Under the pieces are notes generated by a model that worked only from the letters and a program-made list of their open reading frames with translations, was not told where the DNA came from and did no database searches. The translations under genes and the position numbers were made by a program. This document shows positions 17,144 through 25,952 of a stretch of DNA of 64,000 nt, one piece after another. Numbering within the stretch: the first letter of the stretch is position 1; each line of letters begins with the position of its first letter. The DNA lies in the NCBI RefSeq assembly GCF_030693625.1, contig NZ_JAUYAF010000070.1, positions 1-64,000 on the forward strand, written 5' to 3'. The DNA comes from Phenylobacterium sp. Its GTDB lineage: Bacteria > Pseudomonadota > Alphaproteobacteria > Caulobacterales > Caulobacteraceae.

Positions 17144-18063
17144 GCGGCTTTCTCCGTCGGCTCTTCCCGCACGCCCAGCACCCGGCAGATGGCGTAAACG
17201 AGGTCGGCCCTGTTCAGGGTATAGAAATGCAGGTCTGAGAACCCCTCCTCCACCAGCCGCGCGCACATCTCGGCGGCGACGGAGCAGGCGAGCAGCTTGC
17301 GGGTCTCGACGTCGTCGTCGAGCCCCTCGAACAGATTGCCCAGCCAGCCCGGCAAGGTGACGCCGATGCGCTGGGACATGTTCTTCAGCCCCTCATAGCC
17401 GCTCACCGGCATGACGCCCGGCAGGATCGGGATGGTGACGCCAGCCTTGCGGATCTTCTCGACGAACCGCAGGTAGCCGTCGATGTCGAAGAAGAAGTTG
17501 CTGATCGCCCGGGTGGCCCCGGCGTCGATCTTGGCTTTCAGCACGTCGATGTCATGGTCCACCGACGGGCTTTCCGGGTGGATCTGCGGATAGACCCCGA
17601 CGCTGACGTCGAAGTCGCCGATCGCACGGATGCCGGCGGTCAGCTCCGTGGCGTTCTGATAGCCATCGGCGCGGGGCGTATAGGCTCCGCCCAGCGATCC
17701 CGGCGGGTCGCCGCGCAGGGCCACGATGTGCCGGATCCCCGCGTCCCAATAGTCCTGGATCACCTCGTCCACCTCGGCGCGGGAGGCTTCCACGCAGGTC
17801 AGGTGGGCGGCGGGGCGCAGGGTGGTCTCGTGCAGCATCCGGACCACCGTGCGGTGGGTGCGGTCCCGGGTCGAACCGCCGGCGCCGTAGGTCACCGACA
17901 CGAAGGACGGGTTCAGGGGCTCGAGCCGCCGGATGGCCTCCCACAGGCTCTCCTCGCTCTTGGGCCCCTTGGGCGGCGAAAATTCGAAGGAGACGGAGGG
18001 GCGCTTGGCCAGGCCGGCGCCGGCGCGCGCCACCGGTCCCAGCGCGGTTTCCAGCGGACTCAT
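17140..18063 (-). CDS. metF: Methylenetetrahydrofolate reductase
   Basis: This 307-residue protein is a full-length MetF. SFEFSPPKGPKSEESLWEA is the N-terminal motif with the catalytic Glu, followed by FVSVTYGAGGSTRDRTHRTV, AHLTCVEASRAEVDEVI, HIVALRGDPPG and ISNFFFDIDGYLRFVEKIRK. The enzyme reduces 5,10-methylene-THF to 5-methyl-THF, the methyl donor for MetH encoded directly downstream. The start overlaps the stop of the upstream SahR-like regulator and its own stop overlaps the MetH N-part start, giving a tightly coupled operon. Confidence 0.95.
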   Translation of the reverse strand: MSPLETALGPVARAGAGLAKRPSVSFEFSPPKGPKSEESLWEAIRRLEPLNPSFVSVTYGAGGSTRDRTHRTVVRMLHETTLRPAAHLTCVEASRAEVDEVIQDYWDAGIRHIVALRGDPPGSLGGAYTPRADGYQNATELTAGIRAIGDFDVSVGVYPQIHPESPSVDHDIDVLKAKIDAGATRAISNFFFDIDGYLRFVEKIRKAGVTIPILPGVMPVSGYEGLKNMSQRIGVTLPGWLGNLFEGLDDDVETRKLLACSVAAEMCARLVEEGFSDLHFYTLNRADLVYAICRVLGVREEPTEKAA

Positions 18064-19031
18064 GCGGCGCTCCTTACAGCTTTTCGGACGCGCTCGGCGG
18101 TCCAGATCTTGACGGTCAGACCCTCGCCCCGGGCAGGCGGCAGGGCGGCGGCGCGGACCTTGGTCAGGCCCGCCTCGTTCAGCCACCGCTCCATCTCGGC
18201 CTCGGCGAAACCGAGGCGGCGATGCTGGTGCTGCTCGCGCAGGAACTCCAGGCTGTGGGGCGCAAAGTCGACAATGATCAGTCGGCCGTCCTCGGCCACC
18301 AGTCGCGCGGCTTCGCGCACGGCGGCGGCTGGGTCGCCCAGATAGTGCAGCACCTGGTGGACCACCACCAGATCGGCGCTCTGGCCCGGCAGGCGGGTGC
18401 CGAAGATGTCCCCGTGGCGCAGCTCGCAGCGCTCCAGCCCGGCGTCGGCGACATGCCGGCGCGCGATGTTCAGCATCTGCTGCGACAGATCCAGCCCAAC
18501 GGCGGCTTGGGCATGCGGCCCCAGCAGGGTCAGCATGCGGCCGGTGCCGGAACCCAGGTCCACCAGACGCTTGAAGGGTCCGGGGCCGGCGGCCTCCAGA
18601 ACCGCGGCCTCGACGTCGGTCTCCGACACGTAGAGCGAGCGGATCTCGTCCCAGCGTGCGGCGTTGCGGGCGAAGTATTCCCCGGCCTCCGTGGAGCGTT
18701 CGGCGCGCACGGCCTGCAGCCGCTCGGCGTCGCGGGCCAGGATGGGGTCTGCGAGGTCCACCACCGCCAAGGTCTCGTCGGCCAGCCGACGCGCCAGGCC
18801 GCCGGCCACCAGGCGGTAGAAGACCCAGGCCCCGTCCGGGAACCGCTCCACCAGACCGGCCTCGGCCAGCAGCTTCAGGTGCCGCGAGACACGGGGCTGG
18901 CTCTGGTCCAGAACCTTGCACAGCTCCAGGACCGCCAGTTCCTCGTGGGACAGCAGGGCGAGGATGCGCAGGCGGGTCGGTTCGCCCGCCGCGCGCAACA
19001 CTTCCACAGCCTGGATCGCTGAAAGACTCAT
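18060..19031 (-). CDS. sahR: ArsR-type regulator fused to a methyltransferase domain (SahR-like)
   Basis: This 323-residue protein has an ArsR winged helix at residues about 5-90 (LRAAGEPTRLRILALLSHEE, VLDQSQPRVSRHLKLLAEAG) followed by a class I SAM-methyltransferase domain (RLVDLGSGTGRMLTLL, AVGLDLSQQMLNIAR, DLVVVHQVLHYL). This is the architecture of SahR, which senses S-adenosylhomocysteine and controls methionine-cycle genes in Proteobacteria. Heading a metF-metH operon fits that role. ATG 19031 is preferred over the in-frame GTG 19037, which lies inside the palindromic operator. There is no Shine-Dalgarno sequence, suggesting leaderless translation. Confidence 0.85.
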   Translation of the reverse strand: MSLSAIQAVEVLRAAGEPTRLRILALLSHEELAVLELCKVLDQSQPRVSRHLKLLAEAGLVERFPDGAWVFYRLVAGGLARRLADETLAVVDLADPILARDAERLQAVRAERSTEAGEYFARNAARWDEIRSLYVSETDVEAAVLEAAGPGPFKRLVDLGSGTGRMLTLLGPHAQAAVGLDLSQQMLNIARRHVADAGLERCELRHGDIFGTRLPGQSADLVVVHQVLHYLGDPAAAVREAARLVAEDGRLIIVDFAPHSLEFLREQHQHRRLGFAEAEMERWLNEAGLTKVRAAALPPARGEGLTVKIWTAERVRKAVRSAA

Positions 19032-19035
19032 TGGC

Positions 19036-19066
19036 ACATAAAGATATCTTTATGTCTTTATGTCAA
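19036..19066 (-). promoter_or_regulatory. Operator/promoter of the sahR-metF-metH operon
   Basis: ACATAAAGATATCTTTATGT at 19036-19055 is a perfect 20-bp palindrome ending five bases before the ATG at 19031. Its half-site CTTTATGT is repeated directly at 19056-19063. On the minus strand a consensus TTGACA (19066-19061) lies 17 bases from CTTTAT within the palindrome, placing the transcription start close to the ATG. Regulator binding here would cover the -10 region. The TTGACA also contains the stop codon of the upstream VOC gene. Confidence 0.75.
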
Positions 19067-19439
19067 GCCTCGGGAGGGGCGACCGCCGGCTCCCAGAGTT
19101 CGATCTTCAGACCAGCCGGATCCATCAGCCAGGCGAAGCGCCCGTTGGGATCGGAGTCGTCGCGACCGGTGGGTTCAACCCCTTCGGCGGCGGCGCGGGC
19201 CAGCACCCCGTCCATATCATCGACGATGAAATTGATCATGAACGGCGAGGCCGAGGGCTCGAAATATGTGGTGTCGGCCTCGAACGGCGACCAGAGGGTG
19301 TAGCCCTTGTCCCCGTGGGGCCACATGGCGCCCGGCCACGGGCCGCCGCCGAATCCCAGCACCCGATGGTACCAGGCGGCCAGGGCGGCCGGGTCTGAGG
19401 TTTTGAAGAAAACCCACCGATTCCAAGGACTTTGGCCAT
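19063..19439 (-). pseudogene. VOC-family gene with a -1 frameshift
   Basis: ATG 19439 has an excellent AGGAGG site seven bases upstream and begins MAKVLGIG, the classic start of a glyoxalase-type VOC protein. That frame then becomes nonsense, while the next frame gives WVFFKTSDPAALAAWYHRVL and continues to a normal VOC C-terminus (GFGGGPWPGAMWPHGDK, FMINFIVDD, DPAGLKIELWEP) ending at 19063. One missing G in the GGG run near 19414 would restore a single frame of about 126 residues. It is either a true mutation or a sequencing error. A GTG at 19362 could give a 99-residue fragment. Confidence 0.75.
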
Positions 19440-19450
19440 GATCCTGCCTC

Positions 19451-20374
19451 CTAGGCGACCGGACTCAGCAGGGCCTCGCCGGCGAAGTGGCGGCGCAGGT
19501 TCTCGAAGGTCTGACCGATCATCGAGGGCAGGGAATCCACTGTGCCCCCGGCGCTGTGCGGGGTCAGCACCGTGTTCGGCACGCCCTCCCAGCGCTCTGT
19601 CGGCGTCGGCTCGGTGGCGAACACATCCAGCCCCGCCCGGCCCAGCCGGCCCGCTTTCAGCGCCGCGATCAGGGCGTCCTCGTCGATCACCGAGCCCCGC
19701 GCGACATTGACGATCATCCCCTTGGCACCCACCGCCTCGATCACCTCGGCGTTCACCGCCTGGCGGTTGGACACATCGGCGCGGCAGGCCACCACCAGGA
19801 TGTCACTGTCCTGGGCGAGCGCCAGCAGGCTCTCGGCCCGGGGCCAGGCGGCGTCCGGCTTTTCGTTGGGTCCCCACCAGGCCACCGTCATGCCGAAGGC
19901 CTCCACCCGCCTGGCCACCGCCACGCCGATATGGCCCAGCCCCATGATCCCCACGCGCTGGCCCTTCAGCCCCGGCCCGATCTCCAGGCGGTCATGGTTC
20001 CAGCGCCCCGCCCGCAGCATCCGGTCGCCGGCCACGATGTTGCGCCAGCCGCCGATCAGCAGGCCCAGCGCATGGTCGGCCACGTCCTCGGCGTTCAGCC
20101 CGTCGGCGTGGGACACCTCGATCCCCCGCGCCCGGCACCAGGGCACGTCGACCCCGTCATAGCCGACGCTGACATTGGCGATCAGCTTGAGGTTGGTCAG
20201 GCTCTCCAGAAAGTCGGCGGTCAGGTAGATCTCGCCGGCATGGACGATGGCCTCCACCGCCTGGGCCTCCCCGTCGGCCATCTCCCAGCGCCGCACGACC
20301 CGGTAGCCCTTCGCCTCCAGCCTCGCCTGCATGAGCGACAGCATGGGGTGGGAGATCAGCACGGTGTGGGGCAT
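19451..20374 (-). CDS. D-2-hydroxyacid dehydrogenase (glyoxylate/hydroxypyruvate reductase-like)
   Basis: This 307-residue protein is a complete D-isomer 2-hydroxyacid dehydrogenase. The Rossmann motif is GQRVGIMGLGHIGVAVARRV (residues about 144-163). The catalytic triad is Arg in NVARGSVIDE, Glu in DVFATEPTPTERW and His in VLTPHSAGGTV. The N-terminal substrate domain contains LIANVSVGYDGVDVPWCRAR. Likely substrates are glyoxylate, hydroxypyruvate or similar 2-oxoacids with NAD(P)H. It stops 11 bp before the VOC start, so the two are probably one transcript. Confidence 0.9.
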   Translation of the reverse strand: MPHTVLISHPMLSLMQARLEAKGYRVVRRWEMADGEAQAVEAIVHAGEIYLTADFLESLTNLKLIANVSVGYDGVDVPWCRARGIEVSHADGLNAEDVADHALGLLIGGWRNIVAGDRMLRAGRWNHDRLEIGPGLKGQRVGIMGLGHIGVAVARRVEAFGMTVAWWGPNEKPDAAWPRAESLLALAQDSDILVVACRADVSNRQAVNAEVIEAVGAKGMIVNVARGSVIDEDALIAALKAGRLGRAGLDVFATEPTPTERWEGVPNTVLTPHSAGGTVDSLPSMIGQTFENLRRHFAGEALLSPVA

Positions 20375-20410
20375 GGGGCTCTCCGAAGGGCGGCCCTTCT
20401 ATAGCCGTGC

Positions 20411-21736
20411 TCAGGCGATCGCCGCCAGCACGCCGCCCAGGATCCCGGTCAGCTTGTCGATCTCCGCCTGCGAGATGATCAGCGGCGGCGACAGCGCGAT
20501 GGTGTCCCCCGTGGCCCGCACCAGCAGGCCCGCCTTCAGCGCGCTCACCAGCACCTCATAGCCCCGCGCGCCGGGCGCTCCGTCGCGGGGCGACAGCTCG
20601 ATGGCGCCCATCAGGCCCACATTGCGGATGTCGATGACGTGGGGCGCGGCGCGCAGCGCGTGCAGCGCCGCCTCCCACAGCGGCGCGAGGGCCGCGACCC
20701 GGCCGAACAGCTCCTCGCGGGCATAGATCTCCAGCACCGCCAGCCCAGCCGCGCAGGCCACGGGATGGCCGGAATAGGTGTAGCCGTGGAAGAACTCGAT
20801 CGCGCCCTCCGGACCCTGCACCACCGCGTCGTGCACCGCCCGGCGCACGAACACCGCCCCCATGGGAATAACTCCGTTGGTCAGGCCCTTGGCCGTGGTC
20901 ATGATGTCCGGCGTCGCCCCGAAGGCCTGGGATGCGAAGGCCGCGCCGACCCGCCCGAACCCGGTGATCACCTCGTCGAAGATCAGCAGGATGCCGTGCC
21001 GGTCGCAGATCTCCCTCAGGCGCGCCAGATAGCCCACCGGCGGCGGCAGCACGCCGGCCGACCCCGCCACCGGCTCGACGATCACCGCGGCGATGGTCTC
21101 GGCCCCGTGCAAGGCGATCAGCCCCTCCAGGGCGTCGGCCTTTTCCGCCCCATGGACCGGCAGGCCGCGCGAGAAGGCGTTGCGCGCCAGGTCATAGGTC
21201 GATGGCAGGTGATCGACGCCGGGCAGGGTCACGAAGCTGCGCCGGTTGTTCACCAGCCCACCCACCGACAGGCCGCCGAAGCCCACCCCGTGATAGCCCT
21301 TCTCGCGCCCGATCAGCTTGACCCGCTGCCCCTCGCCGCGCGCTCGGTGATAGGCCATGGCGATCTTCAGCGCGGTGTCCACCGACTCCGAGCCGGAGTT
21401 GGTGAAGAACACCCGGTCCATCCCGGCCGGCGCGATCTTCGTCAGGGCTTGCGCGAACTCGAACCCGATCGGATGGCCCATCTGGAACGAGGGCGCGAAA
21501 TCCAGCGTCATCAGTTGGCGCCGAACCGCCTCGGCGATCTCCGCGCGCCCGTGCCCGGCGTTGACGCACCACAGCCCCGAGGTCCCGTCCAACACCTCCT
21601 GCCCGTCGGCGGCGCGGTAGTACATGCCGCGAGCCTCCGTCAGCAGCCGCGGATCGGCCTTGAACTGCCGGTTGGCGGTGAACGGCATCCACCACGCCGC
21701 GAAATCCGGGTGGTTGTCTCCGAAGTCGGCGCTCAT
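20411..21736 (-). CDS. Omega-amino acid:pyruvate aminotransferase (class III)
   Basis: This 441-residue PLP enzyme belongs to the class III transaminases. The N-terminal WWMPFTANRQFKADPRLLTE is typical of beta-alanine/omega-amino acid:pyruvate transaminases. Other signatures are VFFTNSGSESVDTALKIAMA, GYHGVGFGGLSVGG, LLIFDEVITGFGRVGA (PLP Asp) and the Schiff-base Lys in MTTAKGLTNGVIPMGAVF. The start at 21736 (MSADFGDN) matches the usual N-terminus. It would convert an omega-amino acid plus pyruvate into an aldehyde acid plus alanine. Confidence 0.9.
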   Translation of the reverse strand: MSADFGDNHPDFAAWWMPFTANRQFKADPRLLTEARGMYYRAADGQEVLDGTSGLWCVNAGHGRAEIAEAVRRQLMTLDFAPSFQMGHPIGFEFAQALTKIAPAGMDRVFFTNSGSESVDTALKIAMAYHRARGEGQRVKLIGREKGYHGVGFGGLSVGGLVNNRRSFVTLPGVDHLPSTYDLARNAFSRGLPVHGAEKADALEGLIALHGAETIAAVIVEPVAGSAGVLPPPVGYLARLREICDRHGILLIFDEVITGFGRVGAAFASQAFGATPDIMTTAKGLTNGVIPMGAVFVRRAVHDAVVQGPEGAIEFFHGYTYSGHPVACAAGLAVLEIYAREELFGRVAALAPLWEAALHALRAAPHVIDIRNVGLMGAIELSPRDGAPGARGYEVLVSALKAGLLVRATGDTIALSPPLIISQAEIDKLTGILGGVLAAIA

Positions 21737-21881
21737 GCTCGGTCTCCCATCACCCCTGCAGGCAATCATGTTCGCCCAACAACCGCCAGCCGCCGCCTTG
21801 CGCAGGCGTGGGGCAAGCGCCTATCTGCCAAGCCATTGAAGCGCCGCCGTTGGCCGCCGCCTATTTCAAGGACGCCCATTC

Positions 21882-22898
21882 ATGCAGACCCATCGCCTCG
21901 GCAAGAGCGCCATCGTCGTCTCCAAGATCTGCATGGGGACCATGACCTTCGGCTCCCAGGTGGATGAGGCGGAGTCCCACCGCATCCTCGACAAGTCGCT
22001 GGAGGCCGGGATCAACTTCTTCGACGCCGCCGAGAACTATCCGGTGCCGCCCAGCGAGGAATGGGCCGGCCGCACCGAGGAGATCGTCGGCCGCTGGCTG
22101 AAAACCAAGCGCCGCGACGAGGTGATCCTCGCCACCAAGGTCTGCGGCCCCAGCCACGGCTGGATTAAGGGCGCCCAGCGGGCCGGCATGACCGCGCTCG
22201 ACCGCCACAACATCACCCGCGCCGTCGAGGCCAGCCTCAAGCGCCTGGGCACCGACTATATCGACCTCTACCAGACCCACTGGCCCGACCACGGCGTCGC
22301 CTATGACGAGACGATGGAGACCCTCGACGAGCTGATCCGCGAGGGCAAGGTGCGCACCATCGGCTGCAGCAACGAGACCACCTGGGGCCTGATGAAGAGC
22401 GTGGCGACCTCCGAACGCCTCGGCGTCGCCCGCTACCAGACCATCCAGAACAACTTCAGCCTCAACAACCGCCGCTTTGAGGACGAGCTGGCTCAGGCCT
22501 GCCGCCAGGAGGGCGTCAGCCTGATCCCCTTCTCGCCCCTGGCCGGCGGCGTGCTGTCGGGCAAGTACCAGGGCGGGGCGACCCCGGAAGGCGCGCGCTT
22601 CTCCCGCTACATCGCGCTCGGCGGCCGCCAGGCGGTGATGGCCCAACGCTTCGTCAATGAGAAGTCCCTGGCCTCCACCGAACGCTTCGCGGCTGTCGCC
22701 GCCGAGGCCGGGATGTCGCCGGTGACGCTGGCCACCGCCTGGAGCAAGCAGCACGACTTCGTCGCCTCCACCATCGTCGGCGTCTCCAAGGAAGAGCAAC
22801 TCCCCGACATCTTCGCCGCCGCCGACGTCACCTTGTCGGCCGAAGTGCTGTCGAAGATCGACGCCATCTCCAAGGAAATCCTCTACCCGATGGGCTGA
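21882..22898 (+). CDS. Aldo/keto reductase (Tas-like)
   Basis: This 338-residue TIM-barrel oxidoreductase has the AKR tetrad: Asp in NFFDAAENYPVPP, Tyr in the same motif, Lys in VILATKVCGPS and His in LYQTHWPDHG. The C-terminal NADP-binding region contains PFSPLAGGVLSGKY and VGVSKEEQL. The ENYP(V)PP motif and TEEIVGRWLK place it near the Tas subgroup. It converges with the secernin-type peptidase gene, the two coding regions overlapping by 16 bp at their 3' ends. Substrate unknown. Confidence 0.9.
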   Translation: MQTHRLGKSAIVVSKICMGTMTFGSQVDEAESHRILDKSLEAGINFFDAAENYPVPPSEEWAGRTEEIVGRWLKTKRRDEVILATKVCGPSHGWIKGAQRAGMTALDRHNITRAVEASLKRLGTDYIDLYQTHWPDHGVAYDETMETLDELIREGKVRTIGCSNETTWGLMKSVATSERLGVARYQTIQNNFSLNNRRFEDELAQACRQEGVSLIPFSPLAGGVLSGKYQGGATPEGARFSRYIALGGRQAVMAQRFVNEKSLASTERFAAVAAEAGMSPVTLATAWSKQHDFVASTIVGVSKEEQLPDIFAAADVTLSAEVLSKIDAISKEILYPMG

Positions 22899-24160
22899 CG
22901 CGGCAGCGCCGCCACGCGGTTCAGCCGCGCCCAGCTCCGGGCGTAGGCTGAGCCGCCCGACCGAGCAGGCTTGAGCGCCGCCGCCCAGCGGACCTCGGCC
23001 TGGGCGGCCTCCCGCCAGCAGTGGGCGACGGCGGCGGACAGATCATCGGCCGCGTCGATCCGCGCCCGGAACCCCGCCTCCAGCGCGTCCCGTTCGTCGG
23101 CGATCAGCGCCATGCCCGCCGCATGATCGGCCAGCAGCGCCCGGTGCAGGCGCTCATGGCGCCACCACAGGCTCTCGCTGTCATAGGTGTCGGTGGGCGC
23201 CGGCCCCACCGGCGGCGGGCCGGCTTCGAACAGCACCGGCTTGAACAGGCTGGTGCAGGGCGCCGAGGTGGCGGTCACCCAATGCACGGCGCGCTCGCTC
23301 CCGACTTCCGACACCATCGAGGCCACCGACTGGCTGCGGCGCGGCCCTTGCGCGGCGTGCATGCAGATTGTCCGCCCCACCGTATTGGCCGGGCTCCAGT
23401 CGGCCGTCTCCCCGTGGTCGCGCAGGATGGCCATCATCGCTCCGGGGGTCAGGGCCGCGCCCGCCCCGTCCAGCAGCGCCTGCCCCCGCGCGCAGCGTCC
23501 GCGGCCGAAGCTTATGGCGTCGCGCGCCGCGTCGATCAGCTGGGCCGCCACGTCGAACCGCCCGGCCCCCTGCGCCGCCAGCCCCGGACTGATCGCCGAC
23601 CAGTCGGCCCCGATCGAATAGGCGTTGGACAACGACCGCCGCCCGGCGACCTTCTCCACCACCCAGTCGCGCCCCACCGTCTCCAGCACATAGGCCTCGG
23701 CGCGGTCTGCGATGATGAAGCCGTTGTGATAGTAAAACCGCCCCAGGTGGCCGCAGTCGCCGCCCTGGCCGTGCTGCTCCAGCAAGCCGATGATCACCGC
23801 CAGCGCCTCACCCGCGCTCGCGCCCCGCTCCAGCCCCAGCCGCACCAGGTCCATCCCCGTCAGCGCCCGTTTGCGCTGGGCCGGGACGCGGGCATGCAGC
23901 GCCTCGTTGCCGATCACCACCCCATGCTCATTGGCGCCCATCTCCGCCCCCCACATCCAGCAGGGCCGACTGATCAACACCGTCTGGGTTTGCGCCACGT
24001 CGGGGATGGTGATGTAGGTGAGCTTCAGATCCCCGCCGCCCGTCCGCCGCGGATGCATCTCCAGCACCTGGGCCTCGTTGCGCTCCCGGTCGCTGTTCTT
24101 GGCGAACAGCAGCTTCCCGCGCGGGGTCTCGGGGGCCAGGGCTACCAGGGTGTCGCACAT
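22883..24160 (-). CDS. Peptidase C69/secernin-family protein
   Basis: This 425-residue protein begins MCDTLVALAPETPRGKLLFA, with the N-terminal Cys2 that acts as nucleophile after Met removal in the C69/Ntn-hydrolase secernin group. Next come KNSDRERNEAQ, the SRPCWMWGAEMGANEHGVVIGNEA region typical of secernins, and GHLGRFYYHNGFIIADRAEAY. Dipeptidase activity is known for family C69, but secernins are poorly characterised. The gene is monocistronic and divergent from a methyltransferase gene, with an 81-bp intergenic region. Confidence 0.85.
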   Translation of the reverse strand: MCDTLVALAPETPRGKLLFAKNSDRERNEAQVLEMHPRRTGGGDLKLTYITIPDVAQTQTVLISRPCWMWGAEMGANEHGVVIGNEALHARVPAQRKRALTGMDLVRLGLERGASAGEALAVIIGLLEQHGQGGDCGHLGRFYYHNGFIIADRAEAYVLETVGRDWVVEKVAGRRSLSNAYSIGADWSAISPGLAAQGAGRFDVAAQLIDAARDAISFGRGRCARGQALLDGAGAALTPGAMMAILRDHGETADWSPANTVGRTICMHAAQGPRRSQSVASMVSEVGSERAVHWVTATSAPCTSLFKPVLFEAGPPPVGPAPTDTYDSESLWWRHERLHRALLADHAAGMALIADERDALEAGFRARIDAADDLSAAVAHCWREAAQAEVRWAAALKPARSGGSAYARSWARLNRVAALPRQPIG

Positions 24161-24241
24161 CGGGTAAGCTTATCGGGGCACAGCCCACTTGCCAGCCTCC
24201 CAACAAGCCCCAAGGTCAGATCAAAGCCAGGGGAGGCGAAC

Positions 24242-25036
24242 ATGGCCGCGACAGCAGCCCAGAACACCGGCGCCGAATTCGAGGACGAGGGCGTCGTGGC
24301 GGCCTATGTCCACCGCACGCCCTATCCGCCCGCCCTGTTCGACCGCCTGCTGGCGCTCACCCCCGGCCGCGACCGCCTGCTCGACCTCGGCTGCGGCCCC
24401 GGCAAGCTGACCCTCACCCTCGCGCCCCATTTCGCCGAGGTCCTGGCCGTCGATCCCTCGGCCGCCATGCTGCGCCTGGCCCAGACCCTGGACGCCGGCG
24501 CCAACCCGCATATCGCCTGGACGGAGGCCTTGGCTGAGGACCTCCCCCTCCCTGCCGGCCTCGACCTGATCACCGCCGGCGCCAGCATCCACTGGATGGA
24601 CGCCCCGCGGCTGTTCCCCCGCCTCGCCGCCGCCATCGCCTCGGACGGCGTCATGGCCATCCTCGGCGGCGACGGGCCAGCGGACGCGCCGTGGATCAAG
24701 GCCTGGGACCAGACCATCGTCGACTGGGTCGGCAAGTTGGGCGGCCAGTGGCAGGACCCGGCGCACACCGCCCGCATCATCGGCCACCAGCCCTGGTTCG
24801 ACCTGGCCGCCACCGAGGTCTTCACCGCCCCCGTCACCCAAGCCGTCGACGACCTGATCGAGGCCGAGCATTCGCGGGCCACCTGGTCCCGCGCCAAGAT
24901 GGGCGCCCGCGCCGAGGGCTTCGACGCCGACCTGCGCGCCGTCGTCGCCCCCTATGCCCGGGACGGCAAGGTCACCTTCGAGATCTCCTGCACCCTCTGG
25001 TGGGGGCGGCCCCGCGCCACACCTCTCGTGGCTTGA
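24242..25036 (+). CDS. Class I SAM-dependent methyltransferase (trans-aconitate methyltransferase-like)
   Basis: This 264-residue protein has motif I RLLDLGCGPGKLTLTLAPHF, motif II VLAVDPSAAMLRLAQ, motif III LPAGLDLITAGASIHWMDAP (the IHW motif of the trans-aconitate methyltransferase/UbiE-like group) and a C-terminal helical cap. GGGGAGG lies just upstream of ATG 24242. It is followed 30 bp later by a HAD phosphatase on the same strand. Substrate unknown. Confidence 0.85.
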   Translation: MAATAAQNTGAEFEDEGVVAAYVHRTPYPPALFDRLLALTPGRDRLLDLGCGPGKLTLTLAPHFAEVLAVDPSAAMLRLAQTLDAGANPHIAWTEALAEDLPLPAGLDLITAGASIHWMDAPRLFPRLAAAIASDGVMAILGGDGPADAPWIKAWDQTIVDWVGKLGGQWQDPAHTARIIGHQPWFDLAATEVFTAPVTQAVDDLIEAEHSRATWSRAKMGARAEGFDADLRAVVAPYARDGKVTFEISCTLWWGRPRATPLVA

Positions 25037-25066
25037 CCGACTCCCGCCGCGCGATCAAAAGCGACC

Positions 25067-25861
25067 ATGATCCGCCTCATAGCCACCGACCTCGACGGCA
25101 CCCTGCTGCGGCGGGACGGCTCGATCTCGGCGCGCACGCGGCAAGCCCTCGCCAATGCGCGCGAAGCCGGCATCGCCGTGGCCTTCGTCACCGCCCGGCC
25201 GCCGCGGGATGTCCACCACATCGCCGACGACCTGGGGATCACCGGCATGGCGGTCTGCTCCAACGGCGCCCTGCTCTACGACCTGACCGAGGCCCGGGTG
25301 ATGCGTCATGAGGCCCTGCCCACGGCGGTGGCCCTGGAGCTGATCGGCGAACTGCGCCGGTCCGACCCCGACTTCAGTTTCGCCACCGAGCACGGCCACA
25401 AGGTGGGCCGCGAGGACGCCTTCCCGCTCTCCATGTTCGACGGCTTCGTCCACCACCAAGAGCCCCGGGTGGAGCCCGTCCACAGCCTCTGCGACGAGGA
25501 CCTGGTCAAGATCCTGGTCCACCATCCGGCCCACGAGATCGACGATCTGCACGCCCTGATCCGGTCCCTGGCCGGCGACCGCGTGGCCGTCACCCATTCG
25601 GGCGCCCCCTTCGTGGAGTTCGGCGCCCTTGGCGTGTCCAAGGCCAGCGGCCTGCTCCACCTGGGCGCCGATCTGGGGATCGAGGCCCACGAGATCATCG
25701 CCTTCGGGGATATGCCCAACGACATTCCCATGCTGATGGCCGCCGGCCGCGGTGTCGCCGTCGCCAACGCTCACGCCGCGGTGCTGGCCGCCGCCCGCGA
25801 GACGACCGCCGCCAACGAGGACGACGGCGTGGCCCAGGTGATCGAAACCCTGCTGGGGTGA
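25067..25861 (+). CDS. HAD-superfamily phosphatase, Cof type
   Basis: This 264-residue protein has the HAD motifs: catalytic DLDGT at residues 8-12, Thr in VAFVTARPPRD, Lys in SKASGLLHLG and the final IIAFGDMPNDIPML. The large C2-cap insertion between motifs places it in the Cof/YbiV/YidA subfamily, which dephosphorylates sugar phosphates, pyridoxal phosphate or FMN-type metabolites. It is probably co-transcribed with the methyltransferase 30 bp upstream. Confidence 0.9.
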   Translation: MIRLIATDLDGTLLRRDGSISARTRQALANAREAGIAVAFVTARPPRDVHHIADDLGITGMAVCSNGALLYDLTEARVMRHEALPTAVALELIGELRRSDPDFSFATEHGHKVGREDAFPLSMFDGFVHHQEPRVEPVHSLCDEDLVKILVHHPAHEIDDLHALIRSLAGDRVAVTHSGAPFVEFGALGVSKASGLLHLGADLGIEAHEIIAFGDMPNDIPMLMAAGRGVAVANAHAAVLAAARETTAANEDDGVAQVIETLLG

Positions 25862-25896
25862 AGCGACGCCGCCCGTAGATTTCAAGCTGGGCTGTC

Positions 25897-25922
25897 GGAA
25901 CGAACACCGGGTTTGAGGCGCT
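25897..25922 (+). promoter_or_regulatory. Weak EcfG-like promoter before the lipoprotein/stress-protein operon
   Basis: GGAAC (25897-25901) is followed after 17 bases by CGCT (25919-25922), one mismatch from CGTT, about 30 bp before the lipoprotein ATG. Suggestive only, but the downstream YflT-like protein fits general-stress control. Confidence 0.3.
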
Positions 25923-25952
25923 GGTTGGGCCTCAATCTCCGGAGAAACGTTC

